Shown here: positions 19,609-28,242 of the stretch, one piece after another
Numbering within the stretch: the stretch's first letter is position 1
Layout: every line of letters starts with the position of its first letter
NCBI GenBank assembly: GCA_937930845.1
Contig: CALHBJ010000011.1
Coordinates: forward strand, 1-64,000
From: an uncultured Rhizobiaceae group bacterium
Lineage (GTDB): Bacteria > Pseudomonadota > Alphaproteobacteria > Rhizobiales > Rhizobiaceae
Direction: 5' to 3'
DNA length: 64,000 nt
Notes under the pieces: model-generated
What the model was told of the DNA's origin: nothing
Databases searched by the model: none
What the model saw: only the letters and a program-made list of their open reading frames with translations
Translations under genes and position numbers: made by a program

Positions 19609-20073
19609 TCAGGTGTCTGGCTGAACCTGCAATTTGCCATCCGCGATTCCCGCCACAATTACCGGCGTTCCCTTGGGCATATCAGGGCCAACAACCAGCC
19701 ATACGCTATCACCCAAACGCACCCGGCCTGTGCCGTTGGCCAGTGCTTCTTCCAGCACAGCCCGTGCGCCCACATGCCGCCCAAGCGGGTCATTGAGGCC
19801 ATTTTGCTCTCCGGGCGGACGGTCCGTTGGAAACAGTCGACGCCCGACAAAGACAAACACAATCGACAACACCGCAAAGGCAACAACCTGTGACTGCCAG
19901 GGCCACCAGGAAATCGCAGCCATGCCGGTCATCGTCAGCGTTCCAATTACCAGCGCCGACAATCCAAACCAGACCAGCACGGAACCGGGAATGAAGATTT
20001 CTGCCAGCAGCAGCACCAAACCCAATATGAACCAGAACCAGGGGCCGATTTCACTGATCAATTGGAGTATCAC
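19609..20073 (-). CDS. NfeD-family membrane protein
   Basis: A 154-aa short NfeD-type protein: hydrophobic segments at about residues 10-50 and 60-80 ([23 protein letters not shown], then [15 protein letters not shown]), and a C-terminal soluble OB-fold-like domain ([25 protein letters not shown]). NfeD proteins pair with SPFH/stomatin-like proteins in membrane-microdomain assemblies. The start overlaps the stop of the SPFH gene by 4 nt (ATGA), so the two are translationally coupled. No catalytic function is expected. Confidence 0.85.
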   Translation of the reverse strand: MILQLISEIGPWFWFILGLVLLLAEIFIPGSVLVWFGLSALVIGTLTMTGMAAISWWPWQSQVVAFAVLSIVFVFVGRRLFPTDRPPGEQNGLNDPLGRHVGARAVLEEALANGTGRVRLGDSVWLVVGPDMPKGTPVIVAGIADGKLQVQPDT

Positions 20074-21062
20074 TTTGTGCCCCCCGTTGAACGTGACGAG
20101 GGAACCGAGCGCGAGGATTTTGCTCCACTGTCCGACTTGCCACCATCGCCAAACACATCCTTGGCGATCTCGCCAATACCGGCCAATGAACCGATCAAAG
20201 ATGAAGTTTCCATGGGCAGCATAATGACCTTTTGATTATTGGCCGACCCAATAGTCTGCAGGGCCTCGGTATATTTTTGCGCAACAAAATAGTTGATCGC
20301 CTGACTGTTGCCCGAACCAATCGCTTCCGACACCATGCGGGTTGCTTCCGCTTCAGCTTGCGCCTCCCGTTCACGGGCTTCCGATTCACGGAACGCGGCT
20401 TCTTTCAAACCCTCAGCCTCAAGAATTTGCGCTTCCTTTTGCCCCTGCGCGCGCAAAATCGCGGCCTGACGAGCACCTTCAGCTTCCAGAATCTGCGCAC
20501 GCTTTTCACGTTCAGCTTTCATCTGACGCGCCATGGCATCCACCAGATCTGTTGGCGGATTGATGTCTTTCACCTCAATACGGGTCATCTTGATGCCCCA
20601 GGGCGCCACCGCATCGTCCACCACATGAAGAATACGTGTATTGATTTCATCGCGTTTCGACAGCAATTCATCAAGATCCATCGATCCCATCACGGTACGC
20701 AAATTGGTCATGGTGATGTTGAGAATGGCGTTTTCAAGACCGCTCACTTCATAAGCCGCCTTTGGGGCATCCAGCACCTGAAAGAACGTTACACCGTCCA
20801 CGCTACAGGTGGCATTGTCCTTGGTGATCACCTCTTGTGTGGGCACATCAAGCACCTGTTCCATCATGTTCATGCGCGCACCAACGCGATCAATGAAGGG
20901 CCAGATAATATTAAGGCCGGGACGCAAAGTGCGCTCAAACCGGCCAAACCGCTCGACTGTAAAATTGAACCCCTGCGGCACAATTTTGATCATCGACAAT
21001 ATGACGACGATCAGCAGGACACCCAGAACCAGGATTGTAATATCGGCTATTTGCAGAATCAT
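20070..21062 (-). CDS. SPFH/Band 7 stomatin-like protein
   Basis: 330 aa. An N-terminal membrane anchor ([16 protein letters not shown]) is followed by a Band 7 domain (about 30-190: [60 protein letters not shown]). A long Ala/Glu-rich helical segment (about 195-265) forms the coiled coil. It resembles QmcA/stomatin-type scaffolds that make oligomeric rings at the inner membrane and may influence FtsH or membrane order. SD GAGGGG precedes the ATG at 21062. It is co-translated with the NfeD partner. Confidence 0.88.
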   Translation of the reverse strand: MILQIADITILVLGVLLIVVILSMIKIVPQGFNFTVERFGRFERTLRPGLNIIWPFIDRVGARMNMMEQVLDVPTQEVITKDNATCSVDGVTFFQVLDAPKAAYEVSGLENAILNITMTNLRTVMGSMDLDELLSKRDEINTRILHVVDDAVAPWGIKMTRIEVKDINPPTDLVDAMARQMKAEREKRAQILEAEGARQAAILRAQGQKEAQILEAEGLKEAAFRESEAREREAQAEAEATRMVSEAIGSGNSQAINYFVAQKYTEALQTIGSANNQKVIMLPMETSSLIGSLAGIGEIAKDVFGDGGKSDSGAKSSRSVPSSRSTGGTK

Positions 21063-21150
21063 AGAAATTCCCCTCTCATAACCCCCATGTGGGGCTATAA
21101 GAGCAAAAATTCAATCAAAACCAGCAGATAGTGGTCAGACCGATTTGACC

Positions 21151-22218
21151 TTAGATCCAGCCCTGAAGTTCGCGCCGCACGATTGTTTCAATCAGCGCCA
21201 TGCCATCGGCACCATCATTGAGGCAGGGAATATGGCTGAAATGTTCGCCGCCATTGTCCTCAAATTCCTCACGCACTTCTCCGGCAATTTCTTCCAGCGT
21301 TTCAAGACAATCCGATGAGAAACCCGGATTGACAACGCAGATGCGTTTTATCCCCTCATGCGCCAACCGTTCCACGGTCTTGTCCGTATAGGGCTGCAAC
21401 CATTCTTCTGGGCCAAACCGGGACTGGAATGTGGACAACAGAAAATCATCCGACCAGCCCATTTTCTCGCGCAGCAAACGAGACGTTTTAAGACACTGGC
21501 AATGGTAAGGGTCGCCCTTGTCGAAATAGCTTTTGGGGATACCGTGATAGGAAGCCACGATATGCTCAGGTTCAAAATCCAGGCCTTCCAGATGGGTCGT
21601 GATCGACTGCGCCAGAGCGTCGATATAGGCTGGATCATCATGATAGGGCGGCACAGTGCGCACGGCTGGCATCCAGCGCATTTTCATCAGCGCTTCAAAG
21701 GCCTTGTCGTTCACCGTTGCCGTGGTTGCTGCACTGTATTGAGGGTAAAGCGGGAATATAAGAATCCGCTCACACCCCTGTTCTTTCAACACCTTCATCC
21801 GGCTTTCAATCGACGGATTGCCATAGCGCATCCCCCAATCAATGATCAGATGTGGGTGCGCCTCAAGCCGTTCAGCCAGTTGATCACTTTGCGAGCGCGT
21901 GAATGTTCTCAGCGGCGACTCGTCCAGTTCTTCATTCCAAATTGAGGCATAAAGTGCACCGGACTTCTTTGGCCGCGTGTTCAAAATGATCCCATTAAGC
22001 AACGGCCACCAGATAATTCTGGGTGTCTCAATCACCCGCCGGTCCGACAGAAATTCCTTGAGATATTTGCGCATATTCTTTTTGTCGTGGCCATCGGGCG
22101 TTCCCAGATTGACCAGCAGAACCCCAACCTTGCCAAAATTCACTGCCGGATGTTTGTCGGGGAAATGCTCTGCAGAAACATCTCTTTCAAACGCGCCGTT
22201 TGGTGGTGCAATCGTCAT
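21151..22218 (-). CDS. hemH: Ferrochelatase
   Basis: About 355 aa, class I ferrochelatase, which inserts Fe(II) into protoporphyrin IX at the last step of heme synthesis. Landmarks: VGVLLVNLGTPD, RVIETPRIIWWPLL, LIIDWGMRYGNPSI, the active-site His in IVASYHGIPKSYFDKGDPY, CQCLKTSRLL, and FLLSTFQSRFGPEEWLQPYT with CVVNPGFSSDCLETLEEI (the second catalytic region, with the Glu pair). The start is uncertain: ATG 22218 with AGG 8 nt upstream is preferred; ATG 22239 and TTG 22287 are alternatives. It stands alone. Confidence 0.93.
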   Translation of the reverse strand: MTIAPPNGAFERDVSAEHFPDKHPAVNFGKVGVLLVNLGTPDGHDKKNMRKYLKEFLSDRRVIETPRIIWWPLLNGIILNTRPKKSGALYASIWNEELDESPLRTFTRSQSDQLAERLEAHPHLIIDWGMRYGNPSIESRMKVLKEQGCERILIFPLYPQYSAATTATVNDKAFEALMKMRWMPAVRTVPPYHDDPAYIDALAQSITTHLEGLDFEPEHIVASYHGIPKSYFDKGDPYHCQCLKTSRLLREKMGWSDDFLLSTFQSRFGPEEWLQPYTDKTVERLAHEGIKRICVVNPGFSSDCLETLEEIAGEVREEFEDNGGEHFSHIPCLNDGADGMALIETIVRRELQGWI

Positions 22219-22319
22219 GGGCTGGCCTAACTTCGTCATGAAATTTCGCGTGGCGATGCCATAGCGCGTCCCCACAGGCAAACGCAAATAGCGGCTGTGT
22301 TACCAACAGTCGCGGGGCC

Positions 22320-22444
22320 CCGATTTCAGTGCAGAATCGGCCCACAACGCACATTTCTGCTCCCAGCGGGGTGACGAAGCTGTGTTTCAGTGCAAGAATT
22401 TCAGTCCAATGCGTTTCGCATATATGCGCTCGACCGAAATTCTT
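22320..22444 (+). other. Structured leader candidate ahead of the 5'-nucleotidase gene
   Basis: Within the 290-nt gap, CCGATT (22320-22325) pairs with AATCGG (22335-22340). Further on, AAGAATTTC (22394-22402) pairs perfectly with GAAATTCTT (22436-22444), enclosing the self-complementary CGCATATATGCG (22417-22428). The 5' arms of the two stems share a repeated TTTCAGTGCA(A)GAAT sequence. It could be a structured mRNA leader or a protein site. I do not recognise a riboswitch family. Confidence 0.35.
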
Positions 22445-22508
22445 CGTGCGAAACAGGCATTAGCACAGAACCGACAATTTTTACGTACACAGTAATCGGG
22501 AGAATTCC

Positions 22509-24017
22509 ATGCGAAATCTTAAACTGAAACTGGCCAGCCTCGCCCTGGGCGCCGCACTCTCACTGGGTGGCGCGTTGCAGGCCCTGGCCGAAACAGTCAA
22601 TGTGAGCTTCATCGTTGCCAGCGACATGGACACCATGTCTGGCAAGGAACGTGGCGGCGTTGCCCGACTTGCCGCCGTTGTGAAGGCCGAGCGTGCAAAA
22701 GGCGGTAATTCCGTATTTGTATATCCCGGCGATTTGCTCTCCCCTTCCATTCTGGCCGGCTTCGACAAGGGCGCTCACATGGTGCAGCTGCTCAACATGA
22801 CACCGCCGGACATTCTGGTCCCGGGCAATCATGAATATGATTTCGGCCCGGAAATTTTCATCGAACGCATGAATGAGGGAAACTTCCCCAAACTGGCGAC
22901 CAATACGCGCTACAAAGACGGGTCTAAAATCCCCGGATTTGAAGACACTATGATGAAGCAGTTTGGCGATGTGAAAATCGGCTTCATGGGCATTACAACG
23001 GCGGACACGCCGGACATTTCCAGCCCCGGCAACATCACATTCAGCCCCAGCGTGGAAACCGCCACAAAGACCAGCGCTATTTTGCGCGATCAGGGCGCAG
23101 ATATGGTGGTAGCTGTGGTGCACACCACGCAAAAAATCGACTTCGACCTGCTGTATCGCGGCGGAGTGGACGTGGTTTTGTCCGGCCACGATCACAATCT
23201 GCATGTCTTTTACGATGGCCGCCGCGCTTTAGTGGAATCCAAGGAAGAGGCCGAATATGTGACAATCATGGATGTGGCATTTGACGTGGGCGAAAGCCGG
23301 GGAAAGCGCCGCGTGCGCTGGTGGCCTAATTATCGCATCATCGACACCGCGACCGTGACGCCGGACCCCGAAGTGGCCAAAATGGTGGCAGGCTTTGAAG
23401 CCACACTGTCGAAAGAACTCGATGTGGCCCTGGGTAAATCTGACATTGAACTGGACACGCGCAAGGCCAGCGTGCGCACATCGGAAAATGCATTCGGCAA
23501 TCTGGTGGCCGATGGAATGCGCGACGCGGTATCTGCCGACATCGCCTTCACCAATGGCGGCGGCATTCGCGGCAACACCGTGTATGATGCCGGTCACACC
23601 CTCACGCGCCGCGATGTCTTGACCGAGCTTCCTTTTGGAAACGGCACGGTGAAGCTGGAAGTTACTGGCGCAACCATTTTGGCCGCACTGGAACATGGCT
23701 ACGCCGCAGCTCCCGAAGCCGCAGGCTCTTTCCTGCATGTGTCAAACATGAAACTGACAATCGACACCACCAAACCGGCCGGTTCACGCATATCCGATGT
23801 CACAATCGGCGGCGCCGCGCTTGATCCTGCCAAGTCTTACACCCTGGCCACAAACGACTTCATGGCGCGCGGTGGCGATGGCTATAAAATGCTGCGCGAT
23901 GGCAAGGTATTGATCGATGCGGATTCCGCCAAGCTGATGGCCAATGATGCCATGGCCCGCGTTCGTAAACTGGGCACTGTCACCACAGGTATCGATGGGC
24001 GATTGACCATCAAATAA
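22509..24017 (+). CDS. Periplasmic bifunctional metallophosphatase/5'-nucleotidase
   Basis: 502 aa with a Sec signal peptide (NLKLKLASLALGAALSLGGAL..ALA), a metallophosphatase domain (about 30-280: GD at 74-75, GNHEYDFG at 106-113, VVLSGHDHN) and a 5_nucleotid_C domain (about 300-500: NAFGNLVADGMR, FTNGGGIRGN, FGNGTVKLEVTG, NDFMARGGDGYKML). The family hydrolyses extracellular nucleotides or UDP-sugars to scavenge phosphate and nucleosides. The first metal motif, usually D-x-H, here reads D39-M-D41, so one canonical His ligand is absent. Start at 22509 is preceded by GGGAG. A good terminator follows. Confidence 0.88.
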   Translation: MRNLKLKLASLALGAALSLGGALQALAETVNVSFIVASDMDTMSGKERGGVARLAAVVKAERAKGGNSVFVYPGDLLSPSILAGFDKGAHMVQLLNMTPPDILVPGNHEYDFGPEIFIERMNEGNFPKLATNTRYKDGSKIPGFEDTMMKQFGDVKIGFMGITTADTPDISSPGNITFSPSVETATKTSAILRDQGADMVVAVVHTTQKIDFDLLYRGGVDVVLSGHDHNLHVFYDGRRALVESKEEAEYVTIMDVAFDVGESRGKRRVRWWPNYRIIDTATVTPDPEVAKMVAGFEATLSKELDVALGKSDIELDTRKASVRTSENAFGNLVADGMRDAVSADIAFTNGGGIRGNTVYDAGHTLTRRDVLTELPFGNGTVKLEVTGATILAALEHGYAAAPEAAGSFLHVSNMKLTIDTTKPAGSRISDVTIGGAALDPAKSYTLATNDFMARGGDGYKMLRDGKVLIDADSAKLMANDAMARVRKLGTVTTGIDGRLTIK

Positions 24018-24059
24018 GGCGTCAAGCGCAACAGGCGGGCGCCCTGAATAACAGTTCTG

Positions 24060-24094
24060 AAATAGCCGGGTGCTCCGCATTCGGCTATTTTTTT
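24060..24094 (+). terminator. Intrinsic terminator of the 5'-nucleotidase gene
   Basis: AAATAGCCG (24060-24068) pairs with CGGCTATTT (24082-24090) and runs into seven T residues (24088-24094). It overlaps the stop codon of the convergent ligase gene. Confidence 0.75.
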
Positions 24095-25328
24095 AACTTT
24101 CGTAATCGCGCTCGTCTGAAATGACTTTGCCATCATTGGGCAGGTTGTCGGCCATTTCCACACGCCCGCCCAGTTTTGTGACATCCCGCAACGTTACTTC
24201 CACTGCATTGACATCCACCCCGGTGCCGGTGACCAACAGGCGCATGGCGTCTTTGTCACCCTCACGTTCCACAACAAGGCGTGCGCCGGTTAGTTCACTG
24301 TGGCGTTTCATGAGTTCGCCAATTTGCTTGGGGTCAACAAACATGCCCTTGACCTTGGTGCGTTGGTCGGCTCGTCCCATCCAACCAGCTATGCGCATGT
24401 TCGTGCGCCAACAGGGCGAAATGCCGGGCACCACAGCGGACAAATCCCCCGTGCCAAACCGCACCAGCGGATAGGCCATGGAGAAATTCGTAACCACCAG
24501 TTCCCCCACTTCGCCTTCTGCAACGGGATCATCCGTTCCGGGCCGGACAATCTCCACAATCAAGTCTTCATTGACCACCATGCCGGGAAGCAATTGCCCC
24601 TCATGCATAGTTTCAAATGCGATCGCCCCAAGGTCCGCCGTGGCATAGGCCTGCATCACCTGCACACCACGATTGGCATAATCTTCGCGCATGGACGGGA
24701 ACAGTGCACCACCAGAAACCAGCGCTTTCTTGATGGAAGAAAGATCGCGCCCCATCTCATCGGCTTTGTCCAGCATGACCTTCAAATAGTCCGGCGTACC
24801 CGTATAGCCCACCGGCCTGAGCGCCTCCGCCGCTTCCACCTGAATTTCAGTATTGCCCGTGCCGCCTGGAAACACAGTGCATCCAAGCGCCCGTAATCCT
24901 TCGTCCAGCAAAAAACCGCCCGGCGTCATGTGATAACTGATCGCATTGTGCACCACATCGCCAGAGCGGAACCCGGCTGCAAACAGGGCGCGCGACGCAA
25001 GCCAGGGATCAGCGCCGAGCCCTTGTGGTTCCCAAATCGGGCCCGGCGACATGAACACCCGTGATCCGGCCAGTGCATCAAGGTTTGCAAACCCGCCAAA
25101 TGGCGGCTTTGCAGCTTGCGCTTCCATGAGTTCGTGTTTGCGCAAAACCGGCAGCTTGGCCAGCGCGGCGCGGGAACTGATCGCCGCCACATCAACACCT
25201 GCCAGATGCGCTCTAAGGCCGGGCGATGCTTCAACCGCAGCGGTAAGATGTTGCGGCAGCCGCTCAAACAACGCCGCCTCCCGCGCATCAGAACCGCGGG
25301 TTTCCAATTCGTCAAAATGATTTTTCAT
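24093..25328 (-). CDS. Phenylacetate-CoA ligase-like (PaaK-type) AMP-forming enzyme
   Basis: About 411 aa, one ANL-superfamily adenylation domain resembling PaaK: FMSPGPIWEPQGLG in the phosphate-loop region, GSRV.., the GYTGTPDYLKVML region, GGALFPSMREDYANRG, a likely acyl/AMP pocket at AYATADLGAIAFE, then LVVTNFSMAYPLVRFGTGDLSAV and RTKVKGMFVDPKQI. It would activate an aromatic or other carboxylic acid to its CoA thioester. The start at 25328 gives MKNHFDELETR; the upstream extension to 25394 overlaps the neighbouring gene and lacks an SD. It lies downstream of the liv operon, which fits activation of an imported acid. Substrate unknown. Confidence 0.8.
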   Translation of the reverse strand: MKNHFDELETRGSDAREAALFERLPQHLTAAVEASPGLRAHLAGVDVAAISSRAALAKLPVLRKHELMEAQAAKPPFGGFANLDALAGSRVFMSPGPIWEPQGLGADPWLASRALFAAGFRSGDVVHNAISYHMTPGGFLLDEGLRALGCTVFPGGTGNTEIQVEAAEALRPVGYTGTPDYLKVMLDKADEMGRDLSSIKKALVSGGALFPSMREDYANRGVQVMQAYATADLGAIAFETMHEGQLLPGMVVNEDLIVEIVRPGTDDPVAEGEVGELVVTNFSMAYPLVRFGTGDLSAVVPGISPCWRTNMRIAGWMGRADQRTKVKGMFVDPKQIGELMKRHSELTGARLVVEREGDKDAMRLLVTGTGVDVNAVEVTLRDVTKLGGRVEMADNLPNDGKVISDERDYES

Positions 25329-25344
25329 ATTCTTGTACCCGGTT

Positions 25345-25815
25345 CTAACTGTCGTCGAGGGCTGTGATTGGCTTGTAAGCCGACAAGGCTTCAATCACCC
25401 GTTCAACACTGGCGTCCAGTGGTGACAAATCCACCATGAATGTATTGCGCTTGGAAGTCTCACCTTGTCTTGCCGGCCAAAGCGACACTTCAATCAGAAA
25501 ATCGTTTTCAGCCCGCCCCAATCGCAATTGCTTAATGTTATCCCAGGGCACTGCCTGGGATGAATGTCGGGCATAAAACAAGCCGTCCGGTCGGATGGCA
25601 AAAACGACTTCCTGGCGCAAATAGCGCCAGATCATCATGGCCGAACAAAAGCTGAAAAACACACAAGCAGAAATCCCGGTGATCCAGTTGGGATGGGCGA
25701 CGCCCAAAAGCCGGGCAAACAACCACACCAGAAAACTGACAATCAATGTCAGCCCAATCGATGTCACAACCGAGTTACGAAAGGAGTTTTGGGAATAGCG
25801 GTATTGATGAGCCAT
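25345..25815 (-). CDS. Small two-TM membrane protein with a PH-like cytosolic domain, unknown function
   Basis: 156 aa. Two hydrophobic segments, about residues 15-35 (VVTSIGLTLIVSFLVWLFARLL) and 43-63 (WITGISACVFFSFCSAMMIW), are followed by a soluble part. Its pattern FAIRPDGLFYARHSSQAVPWDNIKQLRLG is like the bacterial-PH/DUF (YcxB-like) domains that follow two TM helices. No catalytic motif is seen. It lies 16 nt upstream of the PaaK-like ligase gene and 82 nt downstream of livF on the same strand, so it is probably in the same transcription unit. Function not known. Confidence 0.6.
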   Translation of the reverse strand: MAHQYRYSQNSFRNSVVTSIGLTLIVSFLVWLFARLLGVAHPNWITGISACVFFSFCSAMMIWRYLRQEVVFAIRPDGLFYARHSSQAVPWDNIKQLRLGRAENDFLIEVSLWPARQGETSKRNTFMVDLSPLDASVERVIEALSAYKPITALDDS

Positions 25816-25897
25816 CGGTTTTCTTGCACCGCCACCTAACGGGTGCCGTCTCCATTCAAGGTTCGGCGCACAAGCGCCCTCGCCCGCCCGGACCCAT

Positions 25898-26728
25898 TCA
25901 CGCCAGCCAGCGTTTGCGGCGCTTATAGTGTTTCACGTCTTTGAACGACCTGCGCCCTTCGCCACCAACGCCGAGGTAAAATTCCTTCACGTCTTCATTC
26001 TCACGAAGCACACTGCCAGCACCATCCAACACGATGCGCCCGGATTCCAGGATATATCCATAGGTGGCGTAGCGCAGGGCAATGTTGGTGTTTTGCTCAG
26101 CCAGCAGGAAAGAAACCCCTTCCTGCGTATTCAGTTTTTTGACGATCTCAAAAATCTCTTCCACCAATTGTGGAGCCAGACCCATGGAGGGTTCATCCAG
26201 CAGAATCATTTCAGGTTTCGACATCAGCGCACGGCCAATGGCGCACATTTGCTGCTCGCCGCCCGACGTATATCCGGCAAGGCTGGAACGCCGTTCGCGC
26301 AAGCGCGGGAAATAATTATAGACCAGTTCCAGATCAGCACGAATTGCCGCCGCACCATCTTTGCGCGTGAATGCGCCGGTCATGAGGTTTTCTTCGATGG
26401 TGAGGTGGCCAAAACAATGGCGGCCTTCCATCACCTGAATGCACCCGCGGCGCACCAGCTCGTTTGGAGAAAGCGACTGAACTTCTTCTCCCTTAAACAA
26501 AATATTGCCCTTCGTCACATCTCCCCGTTCTGCCCCAAGCAGATTGGAGATTGCCTTCAGGGTTGTGGTCTTGCCAGCACCATTGGCGCCCAAAATGGCG
26601 ACAATACCACCGCGCGGCACCGTCAGCGAAACCCCCTTCAATACCAAAATCACATGATCATAGATCACTTCGATATTGTTGACCTCAAGGATCGTTTCAG
26701 CAGGTTGCATTTCTTCAGCAGCAGACAT
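25898..26728 (-). CDS. livF: Branched-chain-type ABC transporter ATP-binding protein LivF
   Basis: 276 aa. Walker A GANGAGKTT at residues 47-55, a signature loop TSGGEQQMCAIGRAL and Walker B MILLDEPSMGLAP. The Q-loop region and QVMEGRHCFG are typical of LivF, which forms a heterodimer with LivG on the cytosolic face of LivH/LivM. The C-terminal RRSFKDVKHYKRRKRWL extension is longer and more basic than in E. coli LivF. Start at 26728 has AGG 8 nt upstream. It is separated from the upstream livK by a strong hairpin. Confidence 0.9.
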   Translation of the reverse strand: MSAAEEMQPAETILEVNNIEVIYDHVILVLKGVSLTVPRGGIVAILGANGAGKTTTLKAISNLLGAERGDVTKGNILFKGEEVQSLSPNELVRRGCIQVMEGRHCFGHLTIEENLMTGAFTRKDGAAAIRADLELVYNYFPRLRERRSSLAGYTSGGEQQMCAIGRALMSKPEMILLDEPSMGLAPQLVEEIFEIVKKLNTQEGVSFLLAEQNTNIALRYATYGYILESGRIVLDGAGSVLRENEDVKEFYLGVGGEGRRSFKDVKHYKRRKRWLA

Positions 26729-26772
26729 GGGTGGAACCTATGGGGTTTCTGGCAGTCGTCGGGAATAGTCAA

Positions 26773-26798
26773 AAGGGCGCGGCCAAAACCGCGCCCTT
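26773..26798 (-). terminator. Intercistronic hairpin between livK and livF
   Basis: AAGGGCGCGG and CCGCGCCCTT form a perfect 10-bp GC-rich stem with a 6-nt loop, 15 nt past the livK stop. On the minus strand it is followed by TTG rather than a long U-tract. It is probably an attenuator or 3'-protecting structure giving more livK than livF mRNA. Confidence 0.55.
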
Positions 26799-26812
26799 GA
26801 GATGTTAGCGGA

Positions 26813-28111
26813 TTAACCGCAGGTCTGGGATTTCCAGTCTGGCTTGTCCGAAACGTATTTTGCAGCCGCATCTTCAAGCAGCGGACCGACGATATCCGTC
26901 ATTGGCGCGATGAGATCGGTGACCCGTTCCCAGTCATTGCCATTCCACTGCTGAATGAACACGGAGCCACCGCCTTCATGGTCCTTACAGGAGCCTTTCA
27001 CAGCACCAGTAAAGCCCTCAAGGCCAAGCTCTTTCAAACGCGCATCCGACAAGTCAAATGCTTCAAGGCCGGCACGCATGTCTTCACCGGTGATATTTTT
27101 CTTACCCGTAAGTTTTTGCGCCGCAGCAATTGCTTCAGCCACGATCACAGCGTTGAAAAGGCCACGGTTGTAGAGAACGTCCCCAACCTTATCAGGGTCA
27201 GATTGGCTCTTGCCTGCATCCACCACGTGCTTCTTCACGTCCTGCAACGCAGGGAAGCCCATGCCGATGCCGGAGAAGTTGGCAGCAAGATACCCCTTGC
27301 CCGCATCTCCCACACTGTCCAGGTCCGCATGGGCACCTGACCACCAGTTGCCGATGAACTTATCCAGTGGGAAACGAATTTTCTTCGCTTCTTTCACCGC
27401 AGTCGCGTTCATCGCACCCCAGCCCCACATGATCATCCAGTCAGGACGTTCCTTGCGCACGTTCAGCCACTGGGAACCCTGATTCTGCATGTCTTTGCCT
27501 GCAACGGGGAAACCGACCCATTCAAAGCCAAGCTTAGGTGCAAGCTGCTCCAGAAGCGGGATTGGCTCACGGCCATAACCGGCATCAAGATAGATGAAAC
27601 CGATCTTCTTGCCTTTCAGACCACCATTGGCGTCGATATATTTGAGAATTGAAGACATCTGGCTCCAATACCCGGTGGGATATGTGAATGTATAAGGGAA
27701 CTTTTCCCCCACACCCGCAGCGGACAGGCCATAACCCATGGACAGAACCGGTATCTTGTCGACCGGCGCTTTCGGGATCAGCTGCAATGTGATGCCGGTT
27801 GAAAGCGGGTTATACACCAGGGCGCCTTTGCCTTTGGTCGCTTCGTAGCACTCAACGCCTTTTTGGGCGTTGTAGCCGGTTTCACATTCTTCAACCTTGA
27901 TCTTAATGCCGCCGATGCCGCCATCACGCTCGTTGAGCATGTTGAGATAATCAGCAAATCCATTGGCAAACGGAATACCACCGCCCGCAAACGGTCCGGT
28001 ACGATAGCTCAGCGATGGAACATAAAGCTCCTCTGCCTGCACTGCAGTAAGCGTACCGGCGCTTGCCAGTGCGGTCGCTGCGACGCCCAAGATTAGCGAT
28101 TTTAGCTTCAT
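26813..28111 (-). CDS. livK: Periplasmic substrate-binding protein of the Liv-type ABC transporter
   Basis: 432 aa. A Sec signal peptide (KLKSLILGVAATALASAGTLTAVQA) precedes a Peripla_BP_6-type domain: ELYVPSLSYRTGPFAGGGIPFANGFADYLN, GGIGGIKIKVEECETGYNAQKGVECYEAT. It binds substrate in the periplasm and delivers it to LivH/LivM. Its length and lack of the classical leucine-binding loop put it among HAAT relatives whose ligands are often aromatic or organic acids. The start at 28111 has GGAGGAAA about 6-10 nt upstream; a 24-residue longer frame is not supported. Confidence 0.88.
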   Translation of the reverse strand: MKLKSLILGVAATALASAGTLTAVQAEELYVPSLSYRTGPFAGGGIPFANGFADYLNMLNERDGGIGGIKIKVEECETGYNAQKGVECYEATKGKGALVYNPLSTGITLQLIPKAPVDKIPVLSMGYGLSAAGVGEKFPYTFTYPTGYWSQMSSILKYIDANGGLKGKKIGFIYLDAGYGREPIPLLEQLAPKLGFEWVGFPVAGKDMQNQGSQWLNVRKERPDWMIMWGWGAMNATAVKEAKKIRFPLDKFIGNWWSGAHADLDSVGDAGKGYLAANFSGIGMGFPALQDVKKHVVDAGKSQSDPDKVGDVLYNRGLFNAVIVAEAIAAAQKLTGKKNITGEDMRAGLEAFDLSDARLKELGLEGFTGAVKGSCKDHEGGGSVFIQQWNGNDWERVTDLIAPMTDIVGPLLEDAAAKYVSDKPDWKSQTCG

Positions 28112-28242
28112 TTCAATTTCCTCCAATAATGGCGCCTTCGGCACCGGTTTTTTTGAAACCCTCAATTTATCTAGACTGAACACGGTTCCTGTTCATTCAG
28201 CCCAACCGCCCATAAAAACGGCCTATTCCCCCAAAGCCTTCC

